NCBI GenBank assembly: GCA_031286695.1
Contig: JAITTY010000006.1
Span: 62,001 to 126,000 of the forward strand
Direction of reading: 5' to 3'
From: Sphingobacterium sp.
GTDB lineage: Bacteria; Bacteroidota; Bacteroidia; Sphingobacteriales; Sphingobacteriaceae
Length of the DNA: 64,000 bases
In this document: piece after piece, positions 1 through 9,053 of the stretch
How the letters are laid out: each line of letters begins with the position of its first letter
Position numbering within the stretch: the stretch's first letter is position 1
Notes under the pieces: model-generated
What the model was told of the DNA's origin: nothing
Databases searched by the model: none
What the model saw: the letters and a program-made list of their open reading frames with translations, nothing else
Position numbers and translations under genes: made by a program

Positions 1-71
1 TGCGAATCAAAATCTATAATTACCGCTTTTTCCCCTTTTTTTAGCTTATCTAAGCTAGTTCTATTACGCAT
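1..71 (-). CDS. FeoA-domain protein, N-terminal fragment
   Basis: An open frame starts with ATG at 71 on the minus strand and runs off the left edge, giving 23 codons. It reads MRNRTSLDKLKKGEKAVIID, then FDS. The Leu-x-x-Leu-Lys-Lys-Gly-Glu-x-x-x-Ile pattern is typical of the start of FeoA-type SH3-like domains, which assist the ferrous iron transporter FeoB. The metal genes on the other side (MarR, ZIP) and the Fur-like palindrome upstream fit an iron or metal role. Only the N-terminus is visible, so FeoA alone and a FeoA-FeoB fusion cannot be told apart. Confidence 0.6.
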   Translation of the reverse strand, partial: MRNRTSLDKLKKGEKAVIIDFDS

Positions 72-116
72 CTGCCTGTTTTTTTGAATTCTTCAAATAT
101 ACAGAATTTCTACCAT

Positions 117-131
117 TTAGAATGATTCTAA
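117..131. promoter_or_regulatory. Fur/PerR-type palindromic operator candidate
   Basis: TTAGAATGATTCTAA is a perfect 7-1-7 inverted repeat lying between the leftward FeoA-like gene and the rightward MarR gene. The 7-1-7 layout and AT-rich half-sites match the architecture of Fur and PerR boxes (established knowledge). That it controls feoA by iron is an inference from position. Confidence 0.5.
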
Positions 132-199
132 TGTCATAGTTATGTATTTAGTAAAAAACAGCTATCTTTACTATCCAGAATGATTAATTATCAACCAGA

Positions 200-649
200 A
201 TGAAGATTGAGGACGAAATCAAAGTAAGTAAATTCAGCAATGAATGGCATCGTTGTACGGTAAATATTCTATATACGTACAATTGGATTAATAATGAGCT
301 TGAACAGCGAGCTTCCAAAGAAGGGATCACTTTGAAACAGTTTAATGTCTTGCGCATTTTAAGGGGGCAATATCCTAAGCCTGCAACCAATAATCTGATT
401 AAATCAAGAATGTTGAGCACTACACCGGATATCTCGCGTATGATTGATCGCATGGTTTCCAAAGGACTTGTTTCACGTTGTCAATCGGGTGGAGATAAAA
501 GGGCTGTGGATTTGGTTATCACCGAGAAGGGTTTAGATATTCTCAAGAATCTTGATGAGGATATGTTGATGAAGGATCTTTTACCCAATCGAATTAGCGA
601 AGAAGAGGCAATGACGTTAAGTACACTGTTGGATAAACTTCGCGGCTAA
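200..649 (+). CDS. MarR-family transcriptional regulator
   Basis: This 149-aa protein has the MarR winged-helix layout. N-terminal dimerisation helices cover about residues 12-45, and a helix-turn-helix about 48-95 contains the stretch TPDISRMIDRMVSKGLV. The wing carries the diagnostic Asp-Lys-Arg-Ala-Val (DKRAVDLVITEKG) and is followed by a C-terminal helix. Such proteins are cytosolic dimers that usually repress neighbouring genes and respond to small ligands or redox state. It is convergent with the ZIP transporter and separated by 5 bp, so the two are not one operon. Its ligand is unknown; the surrounding metal genes hint at metal or stress control (inference). Confidence 0.85.
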   Translation: MKIEDEIKVSKFSNEWHRCTVNILYTYNWINNELEQRASKEGITLKQFNVLRILRGQYPKPATNNLIKSRMLSTTPDISRMIDRMVSKGLVSRCQSGGDKRAVDLVITEKGLDILKNLDEDMLMKDLLPNRISEEEAMTLSTLLDKLRG

Positions 650-654
650 AGAAA

Positions 655-1464
655 TTAATGCGCATGGTCATGATGTTCATGATCATGCGATTGTTGGTGT
701 TGATCGTGCCCATGATCATGTTCTCCGACAAATAAGAAACTCCCAAGTGCAATAGCCACACCGGCAATAACAGCAATCATTTTCTTTTTATTGAATTTAT
801 GATGGTCAATGGAGCCCGATTCAAAAAGTATCGTGGTGGAGATGTGCAAGAAAATACCGATAACCACTGCCATGATTTTATCAAAATACTGTTGAATATT
901 GCCTACTTCTCCTGCGCTGATGGCCTTGCTTAATAAAAAGCCAAAAGGGGTCATAGCGGCAAATAAGGCCAGTGTGATAAGGATGGTATTTTTCTTTAAA
1001 TGTGTGCTTATCAGGATGCTTCCCAATGCAAATGCTGCTGGAATGTGGTGAATGGATATCCCTAGGGCAAGTTCAGTCTGATGTGTCGCAGCAAGCGGCA
1101 TCCCTTCCAGAAACGCATGTAGACATAGACTGAACATAATACCGATTGGAAAACGATGATTGTGCTGGTCGTGCTCATTGTCGGTATGGATATGACCATG
1201 TTCTATCCCCTGCGAAAACTGTTCAAGAAAGAGCTGGAAGAGAAATCCTGCAAGCACATAAATACCCAGTACTTCAGGTGAAGTATTGTTGGACTGATAG
1301 ACATGTGGAATAAGATGAAGTACTGTAATCGAGAATAAATAGGCTCCACTGAAAGAAAGGATGAGTTTAAGAAAATTTGTTCCTTTCTTTTGTACAAAAA
1401 ATACGGCAATTCCACTTGCAAATGCAGGTATGAATAAAATTAAAATCAATAAAATTGAATTCAT
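655..1464 (-). CDS. ZIP-family metal (zinc/iron) transporter
   Basis: A 269-aa polytopic membrane protein. Two hallmark ZIP metal-site motifs are visible: H116-AFLE-G (HxxxEG) in the fourth helix and HH139-140 IPAAFALG in the fifth. A His/Asp-rich loop lies at about 88-103 and a very His-rich tail at about 248-269, both typical metal-gathering segments. It imports divalent metal across the inner membrane. Its ATG overlaps the stop of the PAP2 gene by one base (TAATG), so the two are translationally coupled with the PAP2 gene first. Confidence 0.9.
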   Translation of the reverse strand: MNSILLILILFIPAFASGIAVFFVQKKGTNFLKLILSFSGAYLFSITVLHLIPHVYQSNNTSPEVLGIYVLAGFLFQLFLEQFSQGIEHGHIHTDNEHDQHNHRFPIGIMFSLCLHAFLEGMPLAATHQTELALGISIHHIPAAFALGSILISTHLKKNTILITLALFAAMTPFGFLLSKAISAGEVGNIQQYFDKIMAVVIGIFLHISTTILFESGSIDHHKFNKKKMIAVIAGVAIALGSFLFVGEHDHGHDQHQQSHDHEHHDHAH

Positions 1465-2045
1465 TATACGTGTTCAGTTTTAAAAAAGCTCGGTACAAAC
1501 CGTTTGAATAAGTAGCCTGTAGCCAAACCGACCAGGATACCTAAGGCCGAACCGCAAAGCACATCAAACGGGTAATGGACACCAACATAAATTTGAGAGA
1601 CTGAGATTAGGGTTGCCCAGGTAATACAAAGCCAAAGCGCATGTTTCCATCTTCTCCGGAAAAGTACAATCCAGAAAAAAGCAAGGGAAAAATGATTGGC
1701 CGCATGAGAGGAAGTAAAGCTGAAGCCAGAGCCACATCGTACACGGATGTTGACATTTTCTTTAAACTCCACATCGTTACATGGTCTAATCCTTTTTACA
1801 GTCTTTTTGATCAAATGAGATGATATACCATCGGAAATTCCGAAGGTAACCAAGGTCATGGCAACAATTAGGATTCCTGTTTTTCCATAGGTCTTAATGA
1901 AAAAAATGACCAAAAATAAATACAGAGGTGCCCAGGTATATGGATTGCGCAAGATAGGCAATAACCAATCAAACACGGGGTTACTCAAGCCTTGATTAAT
2001 GGCCAGAAAAATCTCTTGATCGATGTGTACTAATTGTTGAATCAT
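1464..2045 (-). CDS. PAP2-family phosphatase
   Basis: A membrane phosphatase of the type-2 phosphatidic acid phosphatase superfamily with about five membrane helices. The three motifs are present in order: KTVKRIRP (K-x6-RP), FTSSHAANH (PSGH-like, keeping the catalytic His) and SQIYVGVHYPFD (SR-x5-H-x3-D with Gln in place of Arg). The start MIQQLVHIDQEIF at 2045 is preferred because it matches the usual family N-terminus; an in-frame ATG at 2075 would add ten residues. Its likely substrate is a lipid phosphate or undecaprenyl pyrophosphate at the periplasmic face. It precedes the ZIP gene in one operon. Confidence 0.85.
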   Translation of the reverse strand: MIQQLVHIDQEIFLAINQGLSNPVFDWLLPILRNPYTWAPLYLFLVIFFIKTYGKTGILIVAMTLVTFGISDGISSHLIKKTVKRIRPCNDVEFKENVNIRVRCGSGFSFTSSHAANHFSLAFFWIVLFRRRWKHALWLCITWATLISVSQIYVGVHYPFDVLCGSALGILVGLATGYLFKRFVPSFFKTEHV

Positions 2046-2245
2046 AAATGTTGCTGATGACAATGAAATTCCCAAACTTTAAAAACTCACTTTTCAAAAG
2101 TAAAAATAATTTCATTGCAAACGGTTGTTTCTTTTAAAAACAACTTTGTTGCAACAAATATACATTAAATATTCATTAATTATAATTTTAATTCGATATT
2201 TTATTGCCATTGTGCTAAATTTACACGTTAATCAATTCAAGAGAA

Positions 2246-3628
2246 ATGACTTTAATTAAATCAATATCAGGAATACGCGGTACGATCGGCGGGCGTGCGG
2301 GAGAGGCACTTACCCCAATAGACATCGTTAAGTTTACAGCCGCATATGGCAAAATAATTGTCAAACAGAGTGGTATCAAAAAAATTGTTGTTGGAAGAGA
2401 TGCACGCGTTTCCGGAGAGATGGTCAGTAATTTGGTGATTGGTACCTTACAAAGTATCGGTGTTGATGTGGTTGATCTGGGTCTTTCAACGACTCCAACT
2501 GTGGAGATTGCTGTACCTATGGAAAAAGCGGCCGGCGGTATTATTTTAACTGCTTCGCACAATCCTGGTCAATGGAATGCACTGAAGTTGTTGAATGCAA
2601 AGGGAGAGTTTATTTCAGATGTTGAAGGACAGGAAGTATTGGCGCTTGGTGAATCCTTAGACTTCGACTTCTCGGAAGTAGAAGAGATCGGGCAGGTTCA
2701 TAAAGATTATTCATACTTACAGAAGCATGTTGACGCTGTATTGGCGTTGGAATATGTGGATAAAGAAGCGATCAAAGCAGCTAATTTTAAAGTTGCTTTG
2801 GATGCCGTTAACAGTACCGGTGGTACATTTATACCGGCGTTGTTGGATGCGCTTGGTGTGCAGACAATCTATAAAATCCATTGTGAGCCGAACGGTCAAT
2901 TTCCGCATAATCCAGAACCATTGAAAGAGAATTTGACGGATTTATCCGCTGCGGTTCTTGAAAACAACGCTGACTTGGGTATTGCTGTAGATCCGGATGT
3001 AGACCGATTGGTCTTCATGATGGAGGATGGTGAATTATTCGGTGAAGAATATACATTGGTTGCGGTAGCAGATTACTTATTGCAGCATAAGAAAGGAAAT
3101 ACAGTTTCCAATTTATCTTCCACGCGTGCATTGCGCGATGTAACGAAAGCGCATGGTGGCGAATATTATGCCGCGGCTGTTGGTGAAGTCAACGTCGTTA
3201 CAAAGATGAAGGAAGTCGATGCGGTAATTGGCGGAGAAGGAAACGGTGGTGTTATTTATCCCGCATCCCACTACGGCCGTGATGCTTTGGTTGGTGTAGC
3301 TATCTTCTTGACGCATTTGGCAAAACTTGGTAAAAAGGCTTCAGAATACCGTGCTTCTTTACCGCAGTACTTTATGTCAAAAAACAAGATTACCTTAACT
3401 CCGGAATTGGATATTGATAATCTCTTGGCCAAAATGGAGGAAAAGTATAAAAATGAAGACCATTCAACAATTGATGGACTGAAAATAGACTTCGAAAATG
3501 AGTGGGTTCATTTGCGTAAATCGAATACCGAACCGATTATTCGGATCTATTCTGAGGGGCCGACGCCCGAAGCTGCTGAGCAGATCGCGCAGAAGATTAT
3601 CAGAGAAATTGAAGAAATAATTAAATAG
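2246..3628 (+). CDS. glmM: phosphoglucosamine mutase
   Basis: A 460-aa alpha-D-phosphohexomutase. The phosphoserine loop TASHNP has its Ser at 104, the Mg-binding loop DPDVDR holds D249, D251 and D253, a sugar-recognition GGEGNGG segment lies near 330, and the C-terminal phosphate-binding RKSNTEPIIRIYSE is near 437. It converts glucosamine-6-phosphate to glucosamine-1-phosphate for UDP-GlcNAc synthesis. The annotation rests on the family form usual in Bacteroidota; a broader phosphomannomutase activity cannot be excluded. A strong terminator follows immediately. Confidence 0.85.
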   Translation: MTLIKSISGIRGTIGGRAGEALTPIDIVKFTAAYGKIIVKQSGIKKIVVGRDARVSGEMVSNLVIGTLQSIGVDVVDLGLSTTPTVEIAVPMEKAAGGIILTASHNPGQWNALKLLNAKGEFISDVEGQEVLALGESLDFDFSEVEEIGQVHKDYSYLQKHVDAVLALEYVDKEAIKAANFKVALDAVNSTGGTFIPALLDALGVQTIYKIHCEPNGQFPHNPEPLKENLTDLSAAVLENNADLGIAVDPDVDRLVFMMEDGELFGEEYTLVAVADYLLQHKKGNTVSNLSSTRALRDVTKAHGGEYYAAAVGEVNVVTKMKEVDAVIGGEGNGGVIYPASHYGRDALVGVAIFLTHLAKLGKKASEYRASLPQYFMSKNKITLTPELDIDNLLAKMEEKYKNEDHSTIDGLKIDFENEWVHLRKSNTEPIIRIYSEGPTPEAAEQIAQKIIREIEEIIK

Positions 3629-3661
3629 AAACAAAAAGCTGCATCTGCAGCTTTTTGTTTT
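3629..3661 (+). terminator. terminator after glmM
   Basis: A near-perfect hairpin (AAACAAAAAGCTGCA, two-base loop, TGCAGCTTTTTGTTT) starts right at the glmM stop codon. Its A- and T-rich flanks would let it work in both directions. Confidence 0.9.
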
Positions 3662-3716
3662 AGGACGAATCTGAGTAGTAAAAGATAGTCCTAGATAGGG
3701 AGATGTTTTAGAATTT

Positions 3717-5792
3717 ATGATTAGAAAGATCATTTTAGGTACGTATTGTTTTCTTAGTTTAATTTTATTTGCCTTGCCAATAAGTGCCCAGCAACCTATA
3801 GAAGAAATCAATAGGCTATTAGATCAATGGCACAAGTCTTCAGGCGAGGTAAAGTATGGTCCATTTTTGAATGTTATTGCTTCGGATGGCGTTATTTTGG
3901 GAACCGATCATGACGAAAGGTGGGATAAGGCGCATATAGATAAGTTCTCTAATCAATATTTTAATCCTAAAAATGCCTGGACTTATACCTATGACAAGCG
4001 GCATATCAGTTTTAATGCAGATAGCACAACAGCCTGGTTTGATGAAACATTTAAGATCAATACCAAGTCTTTTCGTGGTGTTGGAGTATTGAGCAAGCTG
4101 GATAATGAGTGGAAACTTCGTCAATATAGCATGTCCATGTCGGCTCCCTATGCGGATGTAAAAGCTGCCGTAGGTGGAAAAGCTGGCCAGAAAATTCATA
4201 GCAACCTCTTATTGGTCATGGTACTGTTTTTCTTTATGGCCATGTTATTTGTGCTGAGCCAGCGCTTAAAAATCTCTTACCCAATTCTACTGGTTATTGG
4301 CGGACTTGTGATCTCGTTGATTCCCGGGGCTCCTGTCATAAGTGTTGATCCTGATATCGTATTTATGGTATTTTTGCCACCCTTACTTTTTGAAGCAGCC
4401 TGGTATACCAATTGGGGGAATTTTCTGAAGTGGCGACGGTCTATTTTTATCATGGGCTTTGGTTTAGTGTTCTTCACATCGCTGGCGATTGCCTACTTTT
4501 CGGTCAGTATTATTCCTGGGTTTACGTTGGCGCTGGGCTTTTTGCTGGGCGGGATTATCTCTCCCCCAGATGCTGTGGCTGCTAGTTCTGTCCTGAAAGG
4601 GGTAAGTATTCCTAAACGGGGAATTGCGATATTGGAAGGAGAAAGCCTGGTCAATGATGCGGCTTCGCTTACCGTGTTTAGATTTGCATCCATCGCAATT
4701 CTTACAGGTCAGTTTGTCATGGGCAATGCGACTACACAGTTTTTGATGTTATCGGTCATGGGCGTTGTCGTTGGTTTGGTCATAGGTCACATCCTCTATA
4801 TTTTCCTGCGTTATGTCGCTAAATCGTCGAGTATTTCGACTCCTATTACCCTTATCGCGCCGTACTTGATGTATATTGTTGCGGAGCATTTTGAATGGTC
4901 AGGAGTCTTGGCCGTGGTTAGTGGCGGATTATTTCTTTCTTTCCGGGCAGGGGATTACCTCAACTATCATACGCGCATCCAAACGAAAGAGGTGTGGGCG
5001 ACAGTAGGCTTTCTATTAAATGGATTTGTCTTTATCTTAATTGGACTTGAACTCCCAGTGATCATCAATGGATTGGGCGAATACTCCATGGAGGAAGCGA
5101 TTGATTATGCCTTGGCGATCTGTGTAATTGTGATTGTTTTGCGATTAATCGCCGTTTATCTTTCGGCTTTTGTTCCCAGGATATTATTCAAACGGGTCCG
5201 TATCAAAGAAAAAAGTCCGGGCTGGAAGCTGCCTTTGGTTGTGGGCTGGGCCGGTATGCGAGGTGTGGTTTCTCTGGCTTCAGCATTGGCGATCCCTTTG
5301 ACTTTATACGATGGAACGGCTTTTCCGCACCGTAACCTGATCTTGTTTATTACCTTTGTGGTTATTTTGGTGACACTTGTTTTTCAAGGGCTTACCTTGC
5401 CATTGCTGATCAAGCTGATCAAAATAGAGGAGGTCGATGAACAAGTTTCGATGGAAGAACAAATAGATGAGATCCGCGTACGTCTTGGCAAGGAATCTAT
5501 CGCATATTTGGATAAACATTACGCAAAGGAAATGCTGGAACATGAAACAATTGCCCGCGTCAAAGAGCAGATTATCCGGAGTGTAAATGCATCCGAGCGC
5601 GCCAAGGAAGAGGACACACGTGCGCAGCTTTCTGCAGTAAGGGGGCTCTATAATAAAATTATGTTGGAACTTTTGGCGCTACGTCGTGACGGCCTGTACA
5701 AGATCAAGGAAAGCAAGGCCTTTGACAGTGATGTTATTAAAGAGATCGAGTATTCCCTGGATTTGGAGGAATCACGTTTATCGCGTAAATAG
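3717..5792 (+). CDS. Na+/H+ antiporter (CPA1-type) with N-terminal NTF2-like domain
   Basis: A 691-aa protein in three parts. A signal peptide (about 1-24, ending ISAQQ) is followed by a soluble domain of about 25-150 that looks like an NTF2/SnoaL fold (DGVILGTDHDERWDK ... GVGVLSKLDNEWKLRQYS). A polytopic antiporter region of about 160-555 has SPPDAVAASSVL near 282 and ESLVNDA near 309, the conserved CPA1 core. A cytosolic charged tail rich in predicted helices spans 556-691. It should exchange Na+ for H+ across the inner membrane. The secreted N-terminal domain would sit in the periplasm; what it senses or binds is unknown. The reading frame is continuous, so the fusion is not an artefact visible here. 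Confidence 0.85.
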   Translation: MIRKIILGTYCFLSLILFALPISAQQPIEEINRLLDQWHKSSGEVKYGPFLNVIASDGVILGTDHDERWDKAHIDKFSNQYFNPKNAWTYTYDKRHISFNADSTTAWFDETFKINTKSFRGVGVLSKLDNEWKLRQYSMSMSAPYADVKAAVGGKAGQKIHSNLLLVMVLFFFMAMLFVLSQRLKISYPILLVIGGLVISLIPGAPVISVDPDIVFMVFLPPLLFEAAWYTNWGNFLKWRRSIFIMGFGLVFFTSLAIAYFSVSIIPGFTLALGFLLGGIISPPDAVAASSVLKGVSIPKRGIAILEGESLVNDAASLTVFRFASIAILTGQFVMGNATTQFLMLSVMGVVVGLVIGHILYIFLRYVAKSSSISTPITLIAPYLMYIVAEHFEWSGVLAVVSGGLFLSFRAGDYLNYHTRIQTKEVWATVGFLLNGFVFILIGLELPVIINGLGEYSMEEAIDYALAICVIVIVLRLIAVYLSAFVPRILFKRVRIKEKSPGWKLPLVVGWAGMRGVVSLASALAIPLTLYDGTAFPHRNLILFITFVVILVTLVFQGLTLPLLIKLIKIEEVDEQVSMEEQIDEIRVRLGKESIAYLDKHYAKEMLEHETIARVKEQIIRSVNASERAKEEDTRAQLSAVRGLYNKIMLELLALRRDGLYKIKESKAFDSDVIKEIEYSLDLEESRLSRK

Positions 5793-5874
5793 ATAATTGA
5801 AGGAACAAGTCCACGGATCTTCCCGTAGATTGAGCTGGTATCGCAGTAAAAAAAGCGAAAAATAGCGACTTAGT

Positions 5875-6897
5875 TTATAATACTAATTTCGCTATTTTTC
5901 CTTTATCTCCTGCCAGAAATACGGCTTGCCCTTTTTTGGCTTTTTGAACGGCATTGAAGCTTTCCTTTCCGATTGGTGTCCAGTTTTTACCCCCGTCATT
6001 CGAACGGTCTGTACCCGAGGTCCCCGTGCAGATTAGTTGTTTTTTGGAGAGATAAATGACTGCCGACTTAAAGCCAGCAGGGGCTGTCTGTGGTGCAAAC
6101 CATGTCTTGCCGCCATCATTGGTCAAAAGGCTGTTTTTGTCTTTATTTTTATCGTCCTTGTAATCGCCGCCCACCACAATGCCGGTTTTCGACGTGTAAA
6201 ATGCGACTGAAAAAGGACCCGTGCTATTTTTTCCCTGAATCATGGGGCAGCTATAACGTTGCCATGTGTCGCCCTGATCCTTGCTGCTGTATATATTGGC
6301 TGCAGTTCCACCTGTGGCAATCCAATATGTTCCGTTGTTATCGCAATATATTGACGTTCCGCTCGCTGCAAAACCTGCCTCCCCATCGGCAATTGTAAAG
6401 TGCATATTGGCAGATATATCTTTCCAGGACTTTCCGAAATCGATACTTTTTAATAGCGGCATTTTGCCATTAATGGCATCGCCAAAGGCAATTCCCACAC
6501 CTTTTGACGTAAACGCAAATCCATCATAAAATATTTCCGGGCGCTTGTCACTGAATACTTCTTTCCAGCTTCGACCACCATCCTGTGTACTTAAGATAAT
6601 GGCAGGCGAACCAGCTGAAATAATAAGGGCCTCATTCTCATCAAATGCTTCGATATCTCTAAAATCGATTTTTTCATAGCCAATGGGATTGACCCACTGC
6701 CAGTTTTTTCCGGCATCCGTACTTAAGCCAACAGTACCATTGCTTCCGCTTACCCAAACGGTTTCGTCATCGACTACACTTAGCCCCCGATAGCTGCTGT
6801 TGCGTTCTTGATTGACGATGTTAATTGTAGCTTGCTGAGCACTCAGCAGGTTAAGAAAGAAGATTTGGATAATAAAGCTCAGAAATAAAGGTTTCAT
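5875..6897 (-). CDS. secreted BNR/Asp-box beta-propeller protein
   Basis: A 340-aa protein with a signal peptide (cleavage near LLSAQQ) and repeated Asp-box motifs: STQDGGRSW, SKDQGDTW, TNDGGKTW and SNDGGKNW. These occur in sialidase-like and YCF48-like beta-propellers. No sialidase catalytic set (Arg triad, FRIP) is evident, so an enzymatic role is not supported; it may be a periplasmic or surface binding or assembly factor. It is the last gene of the leftward operon led by the LacI regulator, 13 bp after the second membrane gene. Confidence 0.75.
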   Translation of the reverse strand: MKPLFLSFIIQIFFLNLLSAQQATINIVNQERNSSYRGLSVVDDETVWVSGSNGTVGLSTDAGKNWQWVNPIGYEKIDFRDIEAFDENEALIISAGSPAIILSTQDGGRSWKEVFSDKRPEIFYDGFAFTSKGVGIAFGDAINGKMPLLKSIDFGKSWKDISANMHFTIADGEAGFAASGTSIYCDNNGTYWIATGGTAANIYSSKDQGDTWQRYSCPMIQGKNSTGPFSVAFYTSKTGIVVGGDYKDDKNKDKNSLLTNDGGKTWFAPQTAPAGFKSAVIYLSKKQLICTGTSGTDRSNDGGKNWTPIGKESFNAVQKAKKGQAVFLAGDKGKIAKLVL

Positions 6898-6910
6898 GTG
6901 GTTATGCTGT

Positions 6911-7384
6911 TTATTTAAACAAATCTACTCGTCTTTTTGAAACTTTCCGTGGTTTTTTTAAGATTGTTTTACGGAGTTGCAGAAATCCAACAGTCATTTT
7001 CCGTGGTGATTTGAAATAAGGAATGCTTAAGACGACCAATAGTGCAATACAGGCAGACGTCCCCAGTGCTCCACCGTAGCCGGTAAAAAATTTGCTTGTA
7101 TTGAGCAGAATCGTTGTAAAGATAACACCGGCAAGGGCTAAACCGAAATAGGTTGATAACTGACTTTTTGATACCATGCCTATAAATGATGCACCTATGA
7201 AAATCGGCGGAATATATTGTGCAAGATAGGGAGAAACACTTTGTGGAAAGAAATGTAGAAAACCTGCAACAAGTAAGGTCAGCAATGCCGACGAACGCAC
7301 TGCCCCTTGGTGAAACTTGGTGTTGACATAGTATGTCGCCGTGCTCCCGATGATGCCAACTAGGTATAAAATGAATGTTTCCAT
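6911..7384 (-). CDS. multispanning membrane protein, paralogue of the next upstream gene
   Basis: A 157-aa hydrophobic protein with about four to five membrane helices and a basic C-terminal tail (KKPRKVSKRRVD). It shares a recognisable block with the upstream gene product: IPPIFIGASFIGM ... FTTILLNTSKFFTGYGGALGT here against LPAAIYCGAFVGM ... FTAIFLIVSKSLLNGVGGKLGT there. The two genes are one base apart, which suggests a tandem duplication and perhaps a two-subunit membrane complex (inference). No family is recognised with confidence. Confidence 0.7.
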   Translation of the reverse strand: METFILYLVGIIGSTATYYVNTKFHQGAVRSSALLTLLVAGFLHFFPQSVSPYLAQYIPPIFIGASFIGMVSKSQLSTYFGLALAGVIFTTILLNTSKFFTGYGGALGTSACIALLVVLSIPYFKSPRKMTVGFLQLRKTILKKPRKVSKRRVDLFK

Positions 7385-7385
7385 A

Positions 7386-7961
7386 TTACTTAAAAATATA
7401 TAAAAGGAGGTAGGTCAGTGAAACACCAAGAAAGGCCAATGTGCCTAGTTTACCGCCGACACCATTTAATAAACTTTTCGATACAATCAGAAAGATCGCT
7501 GTAAAAATACTGGCTGCTAAAATAAAAGAGAACCCATGCGCCACCTGCGCATTGGACATCCCTACAAATGCACCGCAATAAATTGCTGCCGGAAGGTGGG
7601 GTAGATAGGTTGAATTTTTGTTGATGTTGGGAATAAACGAGGCGATGGTGCCTGTAAGCGCAGCTCCCAAAACAGGACCCAAACCGAAGATCTGATTGAA
7701 ATAGTAGGATGTAATTGCTCCTATAGGTACCCAAATAGCAATTTTAATCGATTCATATTCATGCCTGTGATGATGAATGGGCGACCTGAGGTAACTGTAT
7801 AAGATCAGTAAGGATAGTAGGCCGATAAAAGCTAATACAATATAAGAATGTGTATTTTCTACAAAGATGGCCACTAAAAAAAGGGCCTGAATGACAAATA
7901 ATAAACAGATGCTTATTATCCTAAATTTCTGCCGGGCTTGCATTTCAATAAATTTAGGCAA
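7386..7961 (-). CDS. multispanning membrane protein, paralogue of the downstream gene
   Basis: A 191-aa membrane protein with about six hydrophobic segments. A short cytosolic or periplasmic loop of His and Arg residues (PIHHHRHEYE) follows the first two helices. The second half is paralogous to the following gene product (shared small-residue-rich GAF/SF-x-GM and GGKLGT/GGALGT motifs). It starts 9 bp after the LacI stop codon, so it is in the same transcription unit as that regulator. Function unknown; the link to the xylose genes is by neighbourhood only. Confidence 0.7.
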   Translation of the reverse strand: MPKFIEMQARQKFRIISICLLFVIQALFLVAIFVENTHSYIVLAFIGLLSLLILYSYLRSPIHHHRHEYESIKIAIWVPIGAITSYYFNQIFGLGPVLGAALTGTIASFIPNINKNSTYLPHLPAAIYCGAFVGMSNAQVAHGFSFILAASIFTAIFLIVSKSLLNGVGGKLGTLAFLGVSLTYLLLYIFK

Positions 7962-7970
7962 AGGTACTGA

Positions 7971-8993
7971 TTATTTGTCTATTCTATTGGTAGATTTTCT
8001 TTTTATCAATATAGGATCAAGAACAATCTGTTCAATTGCTTCGTACGGACTTTTTTGTTTGACCATTTTCAGAAAGAGCTTGGCACATTCTTCCCCCATT
8101 TTGTTTGCCTGCTGATCGATACTTGACAAGGAGGGAGTGATAAAGGAAGAAAAGGTCTGGTTTGCAAAACCGATCACGCCAGTCGCCGGAATAGCAATAT
8201 TTGCAGTTTTTAATGCCTGTATAATCCCGACAGCTGTAAAGTCATCGCCACCAATAAAGGCATCCGGTTGGACGGCAGATTTCAGAATCTGTTCGGTGCC
8301 TTTGATGCCGGCCTCAATGGATAAGTCGCCGCGAATAATAAAGTCTTCCTGCGGGGAAATCTGCGCATCTTTTAAGGCGGCTTCGAAACCATGGAAACGA
8401 TCCTGAAAAATCGCTATTTCTTTATCGGTTGTGATAAAGGCAATGTTTTTGTAGCCCTGTTCGAGCAGATGCTGTGTTGCAAGGTAGCCGGCTTTAAAAT
8501 CGTCGAGCTTGACTACAGGAGCCGGAATATCTTTATGGGTACGGTCAAAAATAACCAGGCATTTGCGCTGATTGATCACTTCCTGAAAATGCTGGGTTTC
8601 TTGCGTCTCCAGCGACAACGAAGTAATGATGCCGTCCACTTGAGCTTCAAGTAAAGTCTTCACGCCATTGACTTCATCTTCAAACGATTCATTCGATTGA
8701 TAAAGCAATAGGCTGTAGTTGTGTTTTTTTAACTCTTTTTCAATGCTATGTACGGCTTCTGCAAAAAAATGAATTTGCATGGTAGGAACAATGACACCGA
8801 TGGTATTGGACTTGCCCGAGGAAAGAGAAGAGGCCAACTTATTGACGCTATAATTCAATTCCTTTGCTTTGTCGAGCACCAGTTTTCGAGTCGCCTCGCT
8901 GATCGTAGGCACATTATTCAATGCGCGCGATACGGTAGAGACTGTCACTCCAAGCGCACGGGCAATATCGTAAATTGTCGTTTTTTTATTCAC
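7971..8993 (-). CDS. LacI-family transcriptional regulator, probable xylose regulator
   Basis: A 340-aa regulator. The N-terminal helix-turn-helix TIYDIARALGVTVSTVSRAL (residues 6-25) and the hinge helix (KLASSLSSGKSNTIGV) are classical for LacI/GalR. Residues from about 60 form a periplasmic-binding-protein-like sugar sensor (FDRTHKDIPAPVVKLDD, GGDDFTAVGIIQAL). It is divergent from xylB-xylA-transporter, with a perfect LacI-type operator between them. The simplest reading is a cytosolic repressor that releases xylB-xylA and its own operon when xylose or a derivative binds. The ligand is inferred from context. Confidence 0.85.
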   Translation of the reverse strand: MNKKTTIYDIARALGVTVSTVSRALNNVPTISEATRKLVLDKAKELNYSVNKLASSLSSGKSNTIGVIVPTMQIHFFAEAVHSIEKELKKHNYSLLLYQSNESFEDEVNGVKTLLEAQVDGIITSLSLETQETQHFQEVINQRKCLVIFDRTHKDIPAPVVKLDDFKAGYLATQHLLEQGYKNIAFITTDKEIAIFQDRFHGFEAALKDAQISPQEDFIIRGDLSIEAGIKGTEQILKSAVQPDAFIGGDDFTAVGIIQALKTANIAIPATGVIGFANQTFSSFITPSLSSIDQQANKMGEECAKLFLKMVKQKSPYEAIEQIVLDPILIKRKSTNRIDK

Positions 8994-9053
8994 GCTCCAA
9001 AGTAAATAATTTTATTTAATATTTTGAATATTCAGAAACATATCCTACTTTTA

